A stretch of 64,000 bases of DNA, from the NCBI RefSeq assembly GCF_027244095.1, contig NC_069658.1:415364687-415428686 (forward strand), in the 5' to 3' direction. This DNA comes from Hemicordylus capensis. Lineage: Eukaryota; Chordata; Lepidosauria; Squamata; Cordylidae. The position numbers and the translations under genes are program-made. The notes beneath the pieces are model-generated. The model made no database searches and was not told the origin of the DNA. It was given only the letters and a program-made list of their open reading frames with translations. Of the stretch, positions 11,601 to 21,412 are shown piece after piece (position 1 is the stretch's first letter; each line of letters starts with the position of its first letter).

Positions 11601-12457
11601 TTGTTGGAGAGGAAGAAGATGTAGGTGAGGGTAAACAATGGGAAAAGGTGCAATAATTTCAGCTGTATATACTTAGACATAGTTTGAGTAGGGGCTAAGG
11701 TTTAGTAGCCTGATCCTATGCATGTTTCCTATAAGTAACATCTGAGTCCATGGGACAAACTTCCAGATAGGCACGCATTGGATCACAGCCAAAGGCAGCA
11801 AACAGATCAATTAGAGGATTACAATTTTTAAAAAGAAAAAAGGGACTATATTCATCTTACCAATATATATATTTTTAAAATTCAAACCAATTTAGTAGAA
11901 AGTCACCAGAATTTTACAAAAATAAATTATTTAAAACTTAGCATGAAGATAGCAACTTACTTCTGAGGAAACCTATGTGAGACTGCAAAGCACCCAGGCC
12001 ACCTCCCCCAACTCTAACCAAAGCACTTTCCCAATAAGACGGACAGGATCAAATTGGCTGCCGAAGTTGACTGGATGAAACCAGGCAGGTCGGTAGGGGC
12101 TGCCTGCAGAAGGGGTGTGAACGGGCCCTTCAAGAGGTCGATCTGCATGAGAAGCGCAGGGCTTTGGGCCATGCAGAACTGCCAAGGCGGAATCTGGCCC
12201 ACACCCCCACCCAGCTCAAAAGCAGCTCTAGGCCACCGGGACATACAGATAAATGGTCTCCCAGCACAGTAACGTATACGGTATTTTTGCATCACAAGCA
12301 TCGGCAGATCATAAGCCTGTTTTAAGAGTACCACGGGTAGACTTCTCGTACTTTTATGTGGACAGCAAAAATGAAGACAGGAGAAGAAGAGAAGCCATAA
12401 TTATTACAAGAAAACACATCTAAAGAAAGACAAAAATTATGAAAGGTTTTTTAATTT

Positions 12458-12479
12458 TTCTATTTTTTGAACCAAAAAC
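12458..12479 (-). terminator. 3'-box-like element downstream of the U2 copy
   Basis: About 15 nt after the U2 3' end the minus strand reads GTTTTTGGTTCAAAAAATAG, resembling the snRNA 3' box (GTTT-N-AAA..AGA) that directs 3' processing of Pol II snRNAs. Its spacing fits. The match is by eye and A/T-rich sequence can mimic it. Confidence 0.45.
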
Positions 12480-12494
12480 GTTCTCCCCGAAAGG

Positions 12495-12682
12495 AGGCGC
12501 ACCGCTCCTGGAAACACTGCAATACCAGGTCGATGCATGGAGCAGACGGAGCAAGCTCCTATTCCACTTCCCGATACCAAAAATCCAAATAATACATTAT
12601 TCTCAAATAGAGAATATATCAGAGATTAGACTGATAAGAACAGAGACTACACTTGATCTTAGCCATAAGGCCGAGAAGCGAT
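12495..12682 (-). ncRNA. U2 snRNA variant gene or pseudogene (full length)
   Basis: This 188-nt sequence is collinear with vertebrate U2 from its 5' end (ATCGCTTCTCGGCC) to the 3' stem-loop (GACCTGG...CCAGGAGCGGTGC). U2 is the spliceosomal RNA that pairs with the intron branch site. By eye it is about 85% identical to human U2, low for so conserved an RNA. The Sm site GGATTTTTGG is intact. Stem-loop IIa keeps full pairing despite changes on both sides (human GUCCUC/GAGGAC, here AUUCUC/GAGAAU). In the branch-site-pairing element GUAGUA the last base is changed, giving GUAGUC. There is no poly(A) tail, and a 3'-box-like sequence follows. I see no convincing proximal sequence element upstream, so it may be an old copy rather than an active gene. 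Confidence 0.85.
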
Positions 12683-12868
12683 GGCTAAGCGCTCTTCAAA
12701 CCTCCAATTTGTACCCATTCCTCTGCTCTTCCAGGACTCCGAGAGCAACGCGGCACCCTGAGCGGCCCAACCCCACAGGCGGGGAAATCGCGTCCACCTT
12801 CCCGCTAGAGACAGCCCCAAAACTCTCCTCCGTCCCCTTTAAGATACAGTCTCTTTGGAAAGCCACTT

Positions 12869-12961
12869 TTAATCCCATAATTTGTCGATTTTCTGGCACT
12901 TTTCAGCTTCAGCCTGGACTTCCTTCCGCAGCTTCAGCAGCCACTGGCCTGAAATCAGCAT
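12869..12961 (-). CDS. Short uncharacterised ORF or possible terminal exon
   Basis: Thirty codons (ATG at 12959-12961, stop at 12869-12871) encode SGQWLLKLRKEVQAEAEKCQ followed by KIDKLWD after an MLI start. The composition is helix-like and charged. An acceptor-like TTATGCTGATTTCAG ends at 12949, so this may instead be a last exon starting at 12948. It lies about 190 bp upstream of the U2 copy on the same strand. I do not recognise the protein, and chance coding cannot be excluded. Confidence 0.25.
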   Translation of the reverse strand: MLISGQWLLKLRKEVQAEAEKCQKIDKLWD

Positions 12962-13720
12962 AAGGCAGCAGCATGCTCCGTTAACCCTTTCAGCACCCGC
13001 AGAGGCGCTAGGCGTTTCGCTCCCGGAGAAGCGAAGCAAAAGCAACCCAGAATCCTGTCACTTTAAGGGAGCAACACGTGTCTTTCGACAGAGGCGTTTG
13101 TAGACTCTAGCACGCTTTGTTGGATGCCAGCTGAAGAACTGGAACATCTGAGATCCTTCGGGAAAGCCGCGCCGGCGGAGGAAGCGCTGAAGCTGAGAAG
13201 TGCCCGTCAAGAGAATCTACAGTGCAGGGGGGAAAGTTATACGTGACATCCCAGCGGTGCATTTTCGACTTGAGTGCGGAGAATTATCCCGTGGCACACA
13301 TCCATTCCTTCCCTGTCTTCTAGTGTCATCTGTCACTGCTGCTTTCTCGCCCTGCCCTGCCTTCGGCCACCTCTCCTCCGGCTCTGGTCCCCCACAGCGG
13401 GAGGCTCCGTCCCACTCCCTCCAAGCAGGCTCCTCCCTCCGTTCTAGGGAAAGACGACAGCCAGGGCCTCGGCTTCTGGAAGGGAGCGCCACCAGGTAGA
13501 GCAGCGACACCGCCAACCCAACAAGCCCATTCAGGGCCCCCCTTGGTCAAAGGAGGCGGGGCCGCGGGGGTGGAGGGCGGAAAGGAAGACCCTTGACTGG
13601 AAGACCCTTTTCGTTTGCAAAAGATCCCACCCTTTCAGCAGACATACCCAGGGCAAGTTTGCCAGATAACATTCGGCATACTGTACAGTCTTTGTGGGCG
13701 AGTGACAGCAGTCTGAAAAC

Positions 13721-13820
13721 AAAGGGAATGAACCATGGCATATGGGGGGGGGAGAGAATGGAGGTAAGGGAATGAACCATGGCATATGGGGGGGGGGAAG
13801 AGAATGGAGGTCTGGGAAGA
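13721..13820. repeat. Two-copy tandem duplication
   Basis: GGGAATGAACCATGGCATAT followed by a G run and AGAATGGAGGT occurs twice in a row with a period of about 56 bp. The G runs differ by one or two bases. Confidence 0.85.
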
Positions 13821-13884
13821 CAAAGGGGTGCTTGTCTAGTCTGCAGGAAGGCCCGATGAGAAGAAAGAGGCAACACCCCGGGGG

Positions 13885-13975
13885 CGAAAGGAAACATCCG
13901 CGGGGATTCGAACCTGGCAACCTCTGGCTTGCTAGTCAAGTCATTTCCCCGCTGTGCCATGAGGCGGCTATTAGG
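13885..13975 (-). mobile_element. tRNA-related SINE head
   Basis: In complement, GCCTCATGGCACAGCGGGGA and AGGTTCGAATCCCCGC are tRNA-like boxes with GACTAGCAAGCCAGAGG between. The T stem does not pair well, so this is a SINE head rather than a working tRNA gene. Confidence 0.6.
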
Positions 13976-14369
13976 GGGAGAGTCAGTCCATTCCAAGCGG
14001 GAGTTTAAGGCCCTTGCTTTGGGGACAGACTCCGAGCAGGTCAGCATGGCATGCCTACTAGGAAGCACTGCCCCAGCACATACTTCCCGGCACAGCATCC
14101 TTGAAATGACACTGGGGGCGGCGCGGAAAGACCTGCTACTAAGCAGCTTTGGACAGAAGTTGCACCAAGTGACCTGTACAAGGCAACCCTGGAGAAGAAA
14201 CCAGGCAACATCATCTCACGTCATCAGCGGTGTTTCGATGCAGGCAGAAAATACGAGGACTCCTAGAGGAGGCTTCTTGGACGACTCAGATGATCACCAG
14301 TCCCAAACGAGGCACAGAAAAGAGAGACAATTCAGGCAGGGTCACAGCCAGAACGACTCACGCACACTG

Positions 14370-14700
14370 CTGCGCGCACAAAGCACTAGAGCAGCAGGTC
14401 TCGACTGATGTTCGTGGTGGGGCCAACCTTGCCAGAACCTGGCGCCTTCCCCGCTCTGCTGCTTCTGCCTCCTCTCTCCAGCCCCGCCGCTTATGCCTGC
14501 TGTACTCACCTGCCTCTCCATCCCTCCGACCTTCAAATGGACGCCGCCGCAGCTCAGCTCGCTCACTCCCCTTCCCAGGCCGTCCAAACTCCGCTCAGCA
14601 GCAGTGGCGACGAGCTGGGCAGGTCGCGTGGAGTCCGGCACGGAGTGTGGGCATCATGGCTGGGAAATGGGTAAGCGGCAAGCGTGCACTGCACGGGACC
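14370..14700 (+). promoter_or_regulatory. GC-rich island with a possible start-plus-donor
   Basis: This unique CpG-containing stretch ends with ATGGCTGGGAAATGG followed directly by GTAAGCGG, which could be a short first coding exon (MAGKW...) and splice donor on the plus strand. No following exon is recognised and the pattern may be chance. Confidence 0.2.
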
Positions 14701-14743
14701 CCTTTTGCACGTTCTAGCCAGACTGCTAGAACGTGCAAAAAGG
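14701..14743. repeat. 18-bp near-perfect hairpin
   Basis: CCTTTTGCACGTTCTAGC, a six-base spacer CAGACT, then GCTAGAACGTGCAAAAAGG. Only one base is bulged. It sits in unique GC-rich sequence. Confidence 0.9.
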
Positions 14744-14822
14744 CAGCAAGCAGCTGAGCCGTCAGGGAGGCAGCAGGGCGGGCACCCATGTGAAATGGTG
14801 TGTGCGCAATGTGCCACTTCAG

Positions 14823-14824
<2 letters not shown>

Positions 14825-14885
<61 letters not shown>
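14825..14885. repeat. AC dinucleotide repeat
   Basis: About thirty uninterrupted AC units in intergenic sequence. Confidence 0.97.
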
Positions 14886-14888
<3 letters not shown>

Positions 14889-15139
14889 TTCCTCTGGTGC
14901 CTTCCCCACCCAAAGCGCCATGCATGCAAACCTGGCAGGCATGCCCAGTGGGCACCTAGTGCATACTCCGGTGGGGCGATTCCTTTCTTGCACCCCAGGC
15001 CAGTCTCCAAAACTGCTTCCCGCCAACAACACCCCTTTCTAGTACTGCCTGTGTGAGTGCTGCTGCTCTCTGCTGGAAAGGCTGGACTCTCCCTCGCAGG
15101 GGATAGTGGAGAGGGTCTGGAGCAACAGTAAGCATCATT

Positions 15140-16120
15140 TAATAGTAAACAATTAAAACACTGCAGATAGGCAACAGTGACAGCAGTGCCATCCTGAGTT
15201 GCTTGCTTTTAAAAATTGCCTTATGGATGGATAACTGTCAATGCCACAAATTTCAAAGAGTAGCCACCCCACAAGGAGGGCTTGCCCCCCACCTGCCTCC
15301 CATTTTTGTTTCAGAAATCTAATATGTGGAACACAGCTTTACTTACTTTACTTTCAAGTAACATGCTCACAAAGCAGTGGACTTTATTCGGACAATTTGA
15401 ATACAAATGGCCAGTCACACACAATGAGCAGCATCCAACAGCAAACCCTAGAATGAGACATCCATCATATCAACATACACACAAAATGCCTGGAGCCCTG
15501 CCAGACAGCAGTTTTACTTTGGAAGGGCACTTGTGCATTCACATATCCCCCAGATTTATGCTGAAGTCCCTGCGAGCTTAGCTACTGGAGAGCACTCCAT
15601 ACACGATTCCGGTTTTTCATTGCACATGTCCAGGGTAAAAAATTCTACTTTTTGCATGGGATTTTGGGGCAAATTAACAATATTCAATATGCCCCATATA
15701 ATATTTCACCTCTTTGAATCACACGGTAAAGCCTGCTGTCTGGGAAAGGCCCTGGGCAAAGGAAAAGGTCTTTGCCTTGCACAAAAATTGTATGATTAAT
15801 ATGGAAACCTAATAATGTGAAGTTAATTTGTACAGTATATGTAACTAGAGTGGAAAGTTACCTGAAGAACAAACAACAAACCAGGCAAAGATCAGTGGGA
15901 GGACAATGAAAAGATAGAAATATTGATAGAGGAAAGGTCTTCATGATCAGGAATTGATGAGGAACAAGAAGACACAGTGTTCTGAGAAAATAGGATGGAG
16001 GAAACAATAATAGTTTTTCAGATAAAGCAGGACTGTTTTCTGAAGAGAAGGATGCTCAAAACCAAAAGCAATTGACCATTGACCATAAAACATTCCAGCA
16101 ACATTGAGAGAAGAGAGAGT
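15140..16120. other. Intergenic, nothing recognised
   Basis: No gene, RNA or repeat that I can name. The part near 15240-15310 resembles sequence near 2200-2340 (both end TTTCAGAAATCTA), so it may hold an unnamed repeat. Confidence 0.4.
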
Positions 16121-16125
16121 AGTGC

Positions 16126-16450
16126 TGAATTTAGGCTCAAGCTAAGTATGCTACAGCTTAGGGCCTTCATGTTATGAAGGGCCTCTGACTAAGAACAAAA
16201 AATTGAATTTCCAGTTGTACATAATTGGTTGAAAAATAAAGGAAAAAGGGAACCAAAGACTCTTAACACAGACATTATCATTCTGACAAGACAAAAATAC
16301 ACATATATGGCCACATATCTATTATATTGAGTTTATAAATCTGTACGGAGTGATGCACTGGATGTTGGGGCTTCTGACTCATTTTGAAATGCTATGGGGC
16401 CTTTTAAGCTTGACATAGCTTTGGGCTTCAACATGTCATTATCCAGCCCT
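16126..16450. mobile_element. Diverged relative of the 44898 hAT-like MITE
   Basis: The left end GTGCTGAATTTAGG with CAAGCTAAGTA and AGCTTAGGGCC matches the complement of the right end of the element at 44898. The right end reads TATCCAGCCCTGG. Flanking octamers are only partly alike, so the ends are approximate. Confidence 0.45.
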
Positions 16451-16666
16451 GGGAGAGAGACCCCAAACTCACTCACTCACACCACCAGCAAGCTGAGACG
16501 ACTCTCCTTGGGCTTTGGGCTGGCTACTCAGAGCATGGCTCCAACTAATTTGATAACTGTGTGCATGAATGGGGCTGAATGTGACGATACCTATGGAAAT
16601 GTAATAAAATAGCAGTATTACTGAAACAAACTTCTGTCTGACTTCTTCTCCCCTGTACCACTAAGA

Positions 16667-16919
16667 AAGCCAGCGTGGTGTAGTGGTTAGAGTGCTGGAC
16701 TAGGACCGGGGAGACCCGGGTTCAAATCCCCATTCAGCAATACTAGCTGGGTGACTCTGGGCCAGTCACTTATCTCTCAGCCTAACCTACTTCACAGGGT
16801 TGTTGTGAAAATATAAACTCAAGTATGTAGTACACCGCTCTGGGCTCCTTGGAGGAAGAGCGGGATATAAATGAAAAATAAGAATAAGAATAAATAATAA
16901 AATAATAATAATAAGAAGA
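16667..16919 (+). mobile_element. Sauria-type tRNA-derived SINE, full length
   Basis: The head GCCAGCGTGGTGTAGTGGTT and GGTTCAAATCCCC are tRNA-like A and B boxes for Pol III. The conserved body GCCAGTCACTTATCTCTCAG is followed by the GGGATATAAAT tail and an AAT-rich end. This is the squamate Sauria SINE pattern. Confidence 0.85.
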
Positions 16920-17307
16920 AGACCTGGCAATTTTCTGGTGGAGAATTGCATGTCTGGTGCGGGAGTCAGGAGGAATGCCAGTACTCCCTGGGGCAGCTAA
17001 GGGGAGTCAAGCACTGGAGGCAACTCTGCTCCTGCCTTTCCCTGGTCAGGACTTTCAGGGCAAGTAATCATGCAAAGGGCTTAATGTTGGGGTCCTCACC
17101 ATGGGAACAAGTGTGCATTCATTTTTGCAAGGGCAGAATATAAATCAAACAAACAAACCAATCAATCACCCACACCCTGAAAATATAAATGCAGTAACTG
17201 GTTGGTTTGAAAAAAGCAATGCACCCCTGCAGTTAGAGGGCTAGTTTGTAAGGAGAGAAGAGCTGGTCTTGTGGTAGCAAGCATGACTTGTCCCCTTAGC
17301 TAAGCTG

Positions 17308-17747
17308 CAGAGGTGTATCTAGGGGAAATAGCGCCTAGGGCAAGCACTGAAATTGCACCCCCTGTCCAAACATCTGACACCCATCTTTCAGATAACTTTA
17401 CTGTAATATCAGCTCAAAAATACAAGTCAAGCTTGTTAGTCTTTTAATATTTCAAAAACTGGCATGGCCTAGGTCAGGGGTGGGGAACCTTGGCACTCCA
17501 GCTGTTGTTGAACTACAACTCCCATCATCCCCAGCCACAATAAGAGTTGTAGTTCAACAACAGCTGGAGTGCCAAGGTTCCCCACCCCTGGCCTAGGGCC
17601 TCACAGAGGCCATTTGAACATGCATAAGTGGCCATTTTGTTTTTGGTGGCAATTTAATTTTTTTTTTTTCATTTTAAAAAAATGGTGCCACCTTCAAGTG
17701 GCGCCCAGGGCACATGCCCTGCCTGCCCCACCCTAGATACGCCCCTG
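17308..17747 (+). mobile_element. hAT-like element, CAGAGGCGTATCTAGGG family, copy 1
   Basis: The element is bounded by perfect 8-bp duplications CTAAGCTG (17300-17307 and 17748-17755), which are part of the 5S-derived SINE it entered. The ends are CAGAGGTGTATCTAGGG and CCCTAGATACGCCCCTG. A second MITE (17475-17590) is nested in it. Confidence 0.9.
17475..17590. mobile_element. Nested palindromic hAT MITE
   Basis: An almost perfect palindrome starting CAGGGGTGGGGAACCTTGG lies between octamers GCCTAGGT and GCCTAGGG. It is inserted into the hAT-like element at 17308-17747, so it is the youngest layer of that stack. Confidence 0.88.
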
Positions 17748-18019
17748 CTAAGCTGGGTCTGCCCTGGTTGCATATGAATGGGAGACCACATGTGAGCACT
17801 GTAAGATATTCCCCTCAGGGGATGGAGCTGCTCTGGGAGGAGCATAAGGTTTCAAGTTCCCTCCCTGGCAACATCTCCAAGATAGGGCTGGGAGAGATTC
17901 CTACCTGCACCCTTGGAGAAGCCGGTGCCAGTCTGGGTAGACAATACTGAGCTAGATAGACCAATGGTATGACTCAATATACAGCAGCTTCCTATGCTTC
18001 CTAAGATATTCACAAAAGC

Positions 18020-19540
18020 AACAAAGCTGAATTAGGAACAAGATGAATGGAGTAAGGAAAAGATAAATACTAGTAGAAGAAGAGGACAAGAGCTCCATGG
18101 CCTGGGTGCATCCTTTCTTGCTTTCCTCTCAGGACACACTGGTCTTTCCTCCAGCAGAACGTGCAGATCCATTGTGCCACCTTTTGCTGGCCAAAGACCA
18201 GCAAAGTTAGTGAGCCTAGCCCTTGGGGACAGCTAGTAAGTCTAAGCCAATATAAGACTGCTTGCAGCCGGGCCTGAGCAGTTAATTTAATAACGCCTGC
18301 TTCCAAACACAGAGCTGCATTCGGGATGCAGCTGGGAAGTTGGAAGATGCCCCTTAAGAACTTTGACTGAACAACTTCAAAAGATTGAAAGTTCCCAGAT
18401 AAAAGAATCGGGGCACCATTTAGCATCTGAGCTTGAGGTTTCGCCTGATATACCCGTAGCACTGCTGGGATGTTCTGAGTGCCTTTAGAGTAAAAAAAAA
18501 ATTCTTAATAGCTGCAATGGATCTTTGAGCATTTGCAGTCACATACTCACAATGTGGACGCCAGGAATTCCTCGAATGGAATATGAGGCCCAGATACTTA
18601 TATTTTTTAACTTGTTGAAGGCTCCTACCATTGATTGACCATCTATAAGATCTCCTACACTTACTGAAAACCATTATTTTTGTTTTTTGGGTATTGATGG
18701 ACAGCACCTGCTCTTCACAAAACTTCGCAAGGGCTCTCAAAGCGCATCTCATTCCTACCGGCATGATAGATACAATCGCCACATCATCAGCATATAATAA
18801 AATAGAAATGGCTTTCCTGGCTATTCTTGGCTGATGGAAAGAAGGGTTGTCAAGACAGAAAACTGAGGAGTTTATATAAAAATTAAACAAAAAAGGGGCC
18901 CAAATACAGCCTTGCTTTACCCCGCTCTGTGAGGGGATCGGATTTGAAAGGTGTCCTTGAATGTCACATTTGACTCTTAAAAAGGTGTTTTCATATAATG
19001 AACAAATCAAGAATAGCAAACGGGGGTCTAATGAAGTTTTAGCAAATTTACACCATAGATGGGTTCTAGGGATCAAATCGAATGCAGCCTTAAAATCTAA
19101 AAAGGCTACATATAGGGGCACATTTCTACTAAGTTGTTTGTCTAATCCCCATTCAGCCATGAAACTAGCTGGGTGACTCTGGGCCAGTCACTTCTCTCTC
19201 AGCCTAACCTACTTCACAGGGTTGTTGTGAAGGAGAAACACAAGTATGTAGTATGGGCTCCTTGGAGGAAGAGCGGGATATAAATGTAAAAATAATAATA
19301 ATAGATGTGAAAGGGTCAAAATCTAATCCAGTGTAGACCGGCCTGATTGAAAGCCAGCCTGTTCATCCCTTATAATGTTGTTTTGTTCTGCCAAGTCTAT
19401 GAGTTTATAACATAACTGCCTTGCATACAATTTGCTGATGACGCACAAGAGGCTAATTGGTCGATAATTGGCTGGATCTGACTGTAGTCCATTTTTATAT
19501 ATTGGGATAATTATGGCCATGTTTGTGCACTCCTATTTCA
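18020..19540 (-). mobile_element. Non-LTR retrotransposon (LINE) reverse-transcriptase relic
   Basis: Blocks read YRPISLLCVISKLYARQLCY, DEQAGFQSGRSTLD, AFLDFKAAFDLIPRTHLW, GVKQGCIWAPFLFNFYINS, SILLYADDVAIVS and KKYKYLGLIFHSR: reverse-transcriptase motifs in order, including the YADD active site. A SINE piece (19147-19303) splits the frame and a frameshift lies near 18465. The 5' endonuclease region is missing. I cannot assign the clade with confidence. Confidence 0.85.
19147..19303 (+). mobile_element. Sauria-type SINE, 5'-truncated, within a LINE relic
   Basis: Only the part from CCCCATTCAGCCATGAAACT to the AATAATAATAATAG tail is present. It separates two blocks of the minus-strand LINE reverse-transcriptase frame. 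Confidence 0.8.
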
Positions 19541-20900
19541 CCATTTAATTATGTTGTGGGCAGGATAGGGGGTGGGGAAGTTGTTTTCCATGCAGTTATT
19601 CAACAGAGCAGCAGCCCATCACCTGGCAGGTGAGACACGCACAGCCATGTTCCTCCTCTATGTGATTGGGACTCAGGGCTCCCATAGGTGGATGCGTCCG
19701 CTCAAGCAGCCCACTGATTGACAGGACAACCCTTTCTCCAACTGGATGCTTGCTTGGATTCCTTGTGGGCTTTCCAATGCACAGTGCCAACCAGCCAAGA
19801 GTAATTCTTTTCTTCTCCATCAGCCCTGCTGTAACCACTCATTGACACCTTCATGGGGACTAACTGGCCGCACTGGAGAGCCATGAGGAGAGGCCCAGGG
19901 AGCCAGAGCTCTTTCAGAACAGATGAGCTGATCAATGTTGCTGCAACAGTGTGGCTATTGGGAGATGGGAGTTTATTTCTCCATCCTTATTTCAAGCTTA
20001 TCGCACACATTTGGGTGTCAGCTCTGCTGTTTGTTTACATATTACCCTCAGACGCAAAGCCTACCTTTAATCCCAATCTGCAACATGGGATGCAGTTCAA
20101 AGTGATTTCTGCCTGGGTCTCTCTTCTTCTCTTGGGGGGCCAAATGCAAAGGAGCACAGCAAGGCTCCCGCACCCTAACAGCTGGGCTGAAGAGGTTCCA
20201 GAAAGTGCAGTTTGCCATGCAGGCAGGGGCTGAGGCCCTTGGCTAGACACTTATCCAAGGCACAGGAATGCACCCTCTTTCCCCTCAGGTCTATTTGACT
20301 GACTCAGTCTCCTTCTTTCTCCAACCATCCCTTTTTAAAAAATACCCCAAGGAAAAAAGGAAGAAGGAAAAGTGATACGATGCCATTGCTGTGACTCATG
20401 TTAGCTTAGATGTAAACCACTTGGGTAGGTGGGGGTCCAAGCTCTGACCTGAAGGCCAATACACCTGAGTAAGAGTTAAGCTCCATGTTACTTGAAGCAT
20501 GTGCTTCCAAGTCACACGTAGTTTGACTCTAGCTGCATTTTTCTTTCGGACTGTGTCAATTACAGGAAGATCAGACTCCACCTCCTCCCATTGTATTTCA
20601 GTATTCCCACCTGGGGGGGGGAGGGGATTTTTCTTGCTCTGTCTTAGAGACAGAACCAAGTAGCTGTAATAAAACAGACACAAGAGGGAAAGTGTGCTTT
20701 GAATCAAGTGGCTCCCCTGTTCTGGCTTAGAGCAGTTCTTGCTTTCAATGGCTTGTGATGCAAACACCAGCATGGGCCAGAGCACTCGTTACAAAGGCCT
20801 CACTCCCGCCATTCGCAATGGCTAGATATCTACAGCAACAAGACTAAGCAGTCCCCAAAGGCGATTTAAGCCCCACACATGAAAATACAAATACACATGG
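19541..20900. other. Intergenic, nothing recognised
   Basis: No exon, RNA gene or named repeat is visible between the LINE relic and the SINE stack just beyond the LMBR1L poly(A) region. Confidence 0.4.
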
Positions 20901-20904
20901 ATGG

Positions 20905-21412
20905 GGCTGTAGAGTAGCAGGTGCTCAGTGGTAGAGCATCTGCTTTGCTTGTAGAGGTAGGAACCTAGGAAGCTGCCATATACTGAGTCAGACCATTGGT
21001 CGATCTAGCTCAGGATTGTCTACACAGACTGGCAGCGGCTTCTCCAAGGTTGCAGGCAGGAATCTCTCTCAGCCCTATCTTGAAGAAGCTAGAGAAGGAA
21101 CTTGGAACCTTCTGCTCTTCCCAGAGCGGCTCCATCCCCTGAGGGGAATCTCTTCCAGTGCTCACACTTCTAGTCTCCCTTTCATATGCAACCAGGGTGG
21201 ACCCTGCTTAGCTAAGGGGACAAGTTTTATGCTTGCTACCACAAGACCAGCTCTCCTCTCTAGGTCCCAGGTTCAAGCCCTGGCATCTCCCCAGGTACGG
21301 CTGGGCAAGACCCTGCTCTGAAATCTTAAGCGAGCCACTGCCAGTCAGCGTACTGAGCTAGAGGAACCCTTGGTCTGTCTCAGTCCAAGTCAGCTTCCTC
21401 TGTTCTTAAGTC
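20905..21412 (+). mobile_element. tRNA-derived SINE split by the 5S-derived SINE
   Basis: GTGCTCAGTGGTAGAGCATC carries the A box. After the insertion (20962-21262), GTCCCAGGTTCAAGCCCTGG carries the B box, and the body runs to AGTCAGCTTCCTCTGTTCTT. Confidence 0.75.
20962..21262 (-). mobile_element. 5S rRNA-derived SINE inserted in a tRNA-derived SINE
   Basis: It runs from AGGAACCTAGGAAGCTGCCA to CAAGACCAGCTCTCCTCTCT in plus sense and interrupts the SINE at 20905-21412 just after its A box. Confidence 0.85.

Larger units (their letters stand above)
17253..18000 (+). mobile_element. 5S rRNA-derived SINE, split by a hAT-like element
   Basis: The head AGAGCTGGTCTTGTGGTAGC to CCCCTTAGCTAAGCTG is followed by the 17308-17747 insertion. 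The body then resumes at CTAAGCTGGGTCTGCCCTGG with ATGAATGGGAGACCAC and ends CAGCAGCTTCCTATGCTTCC. Confidence 0.85.

Noticed and set aside
13885-13975. Possible functional tRNA gene
   Set aside because: Box A- and B-like motifs are present but the T arm and acceptor do not pair, and the pattern fits a tRNA-derived SINE head.
14800-15060. Open frames with runs of Thr-His or Cys-Val
   Set aside because: These are translations of the AC dinucleotide repeat.
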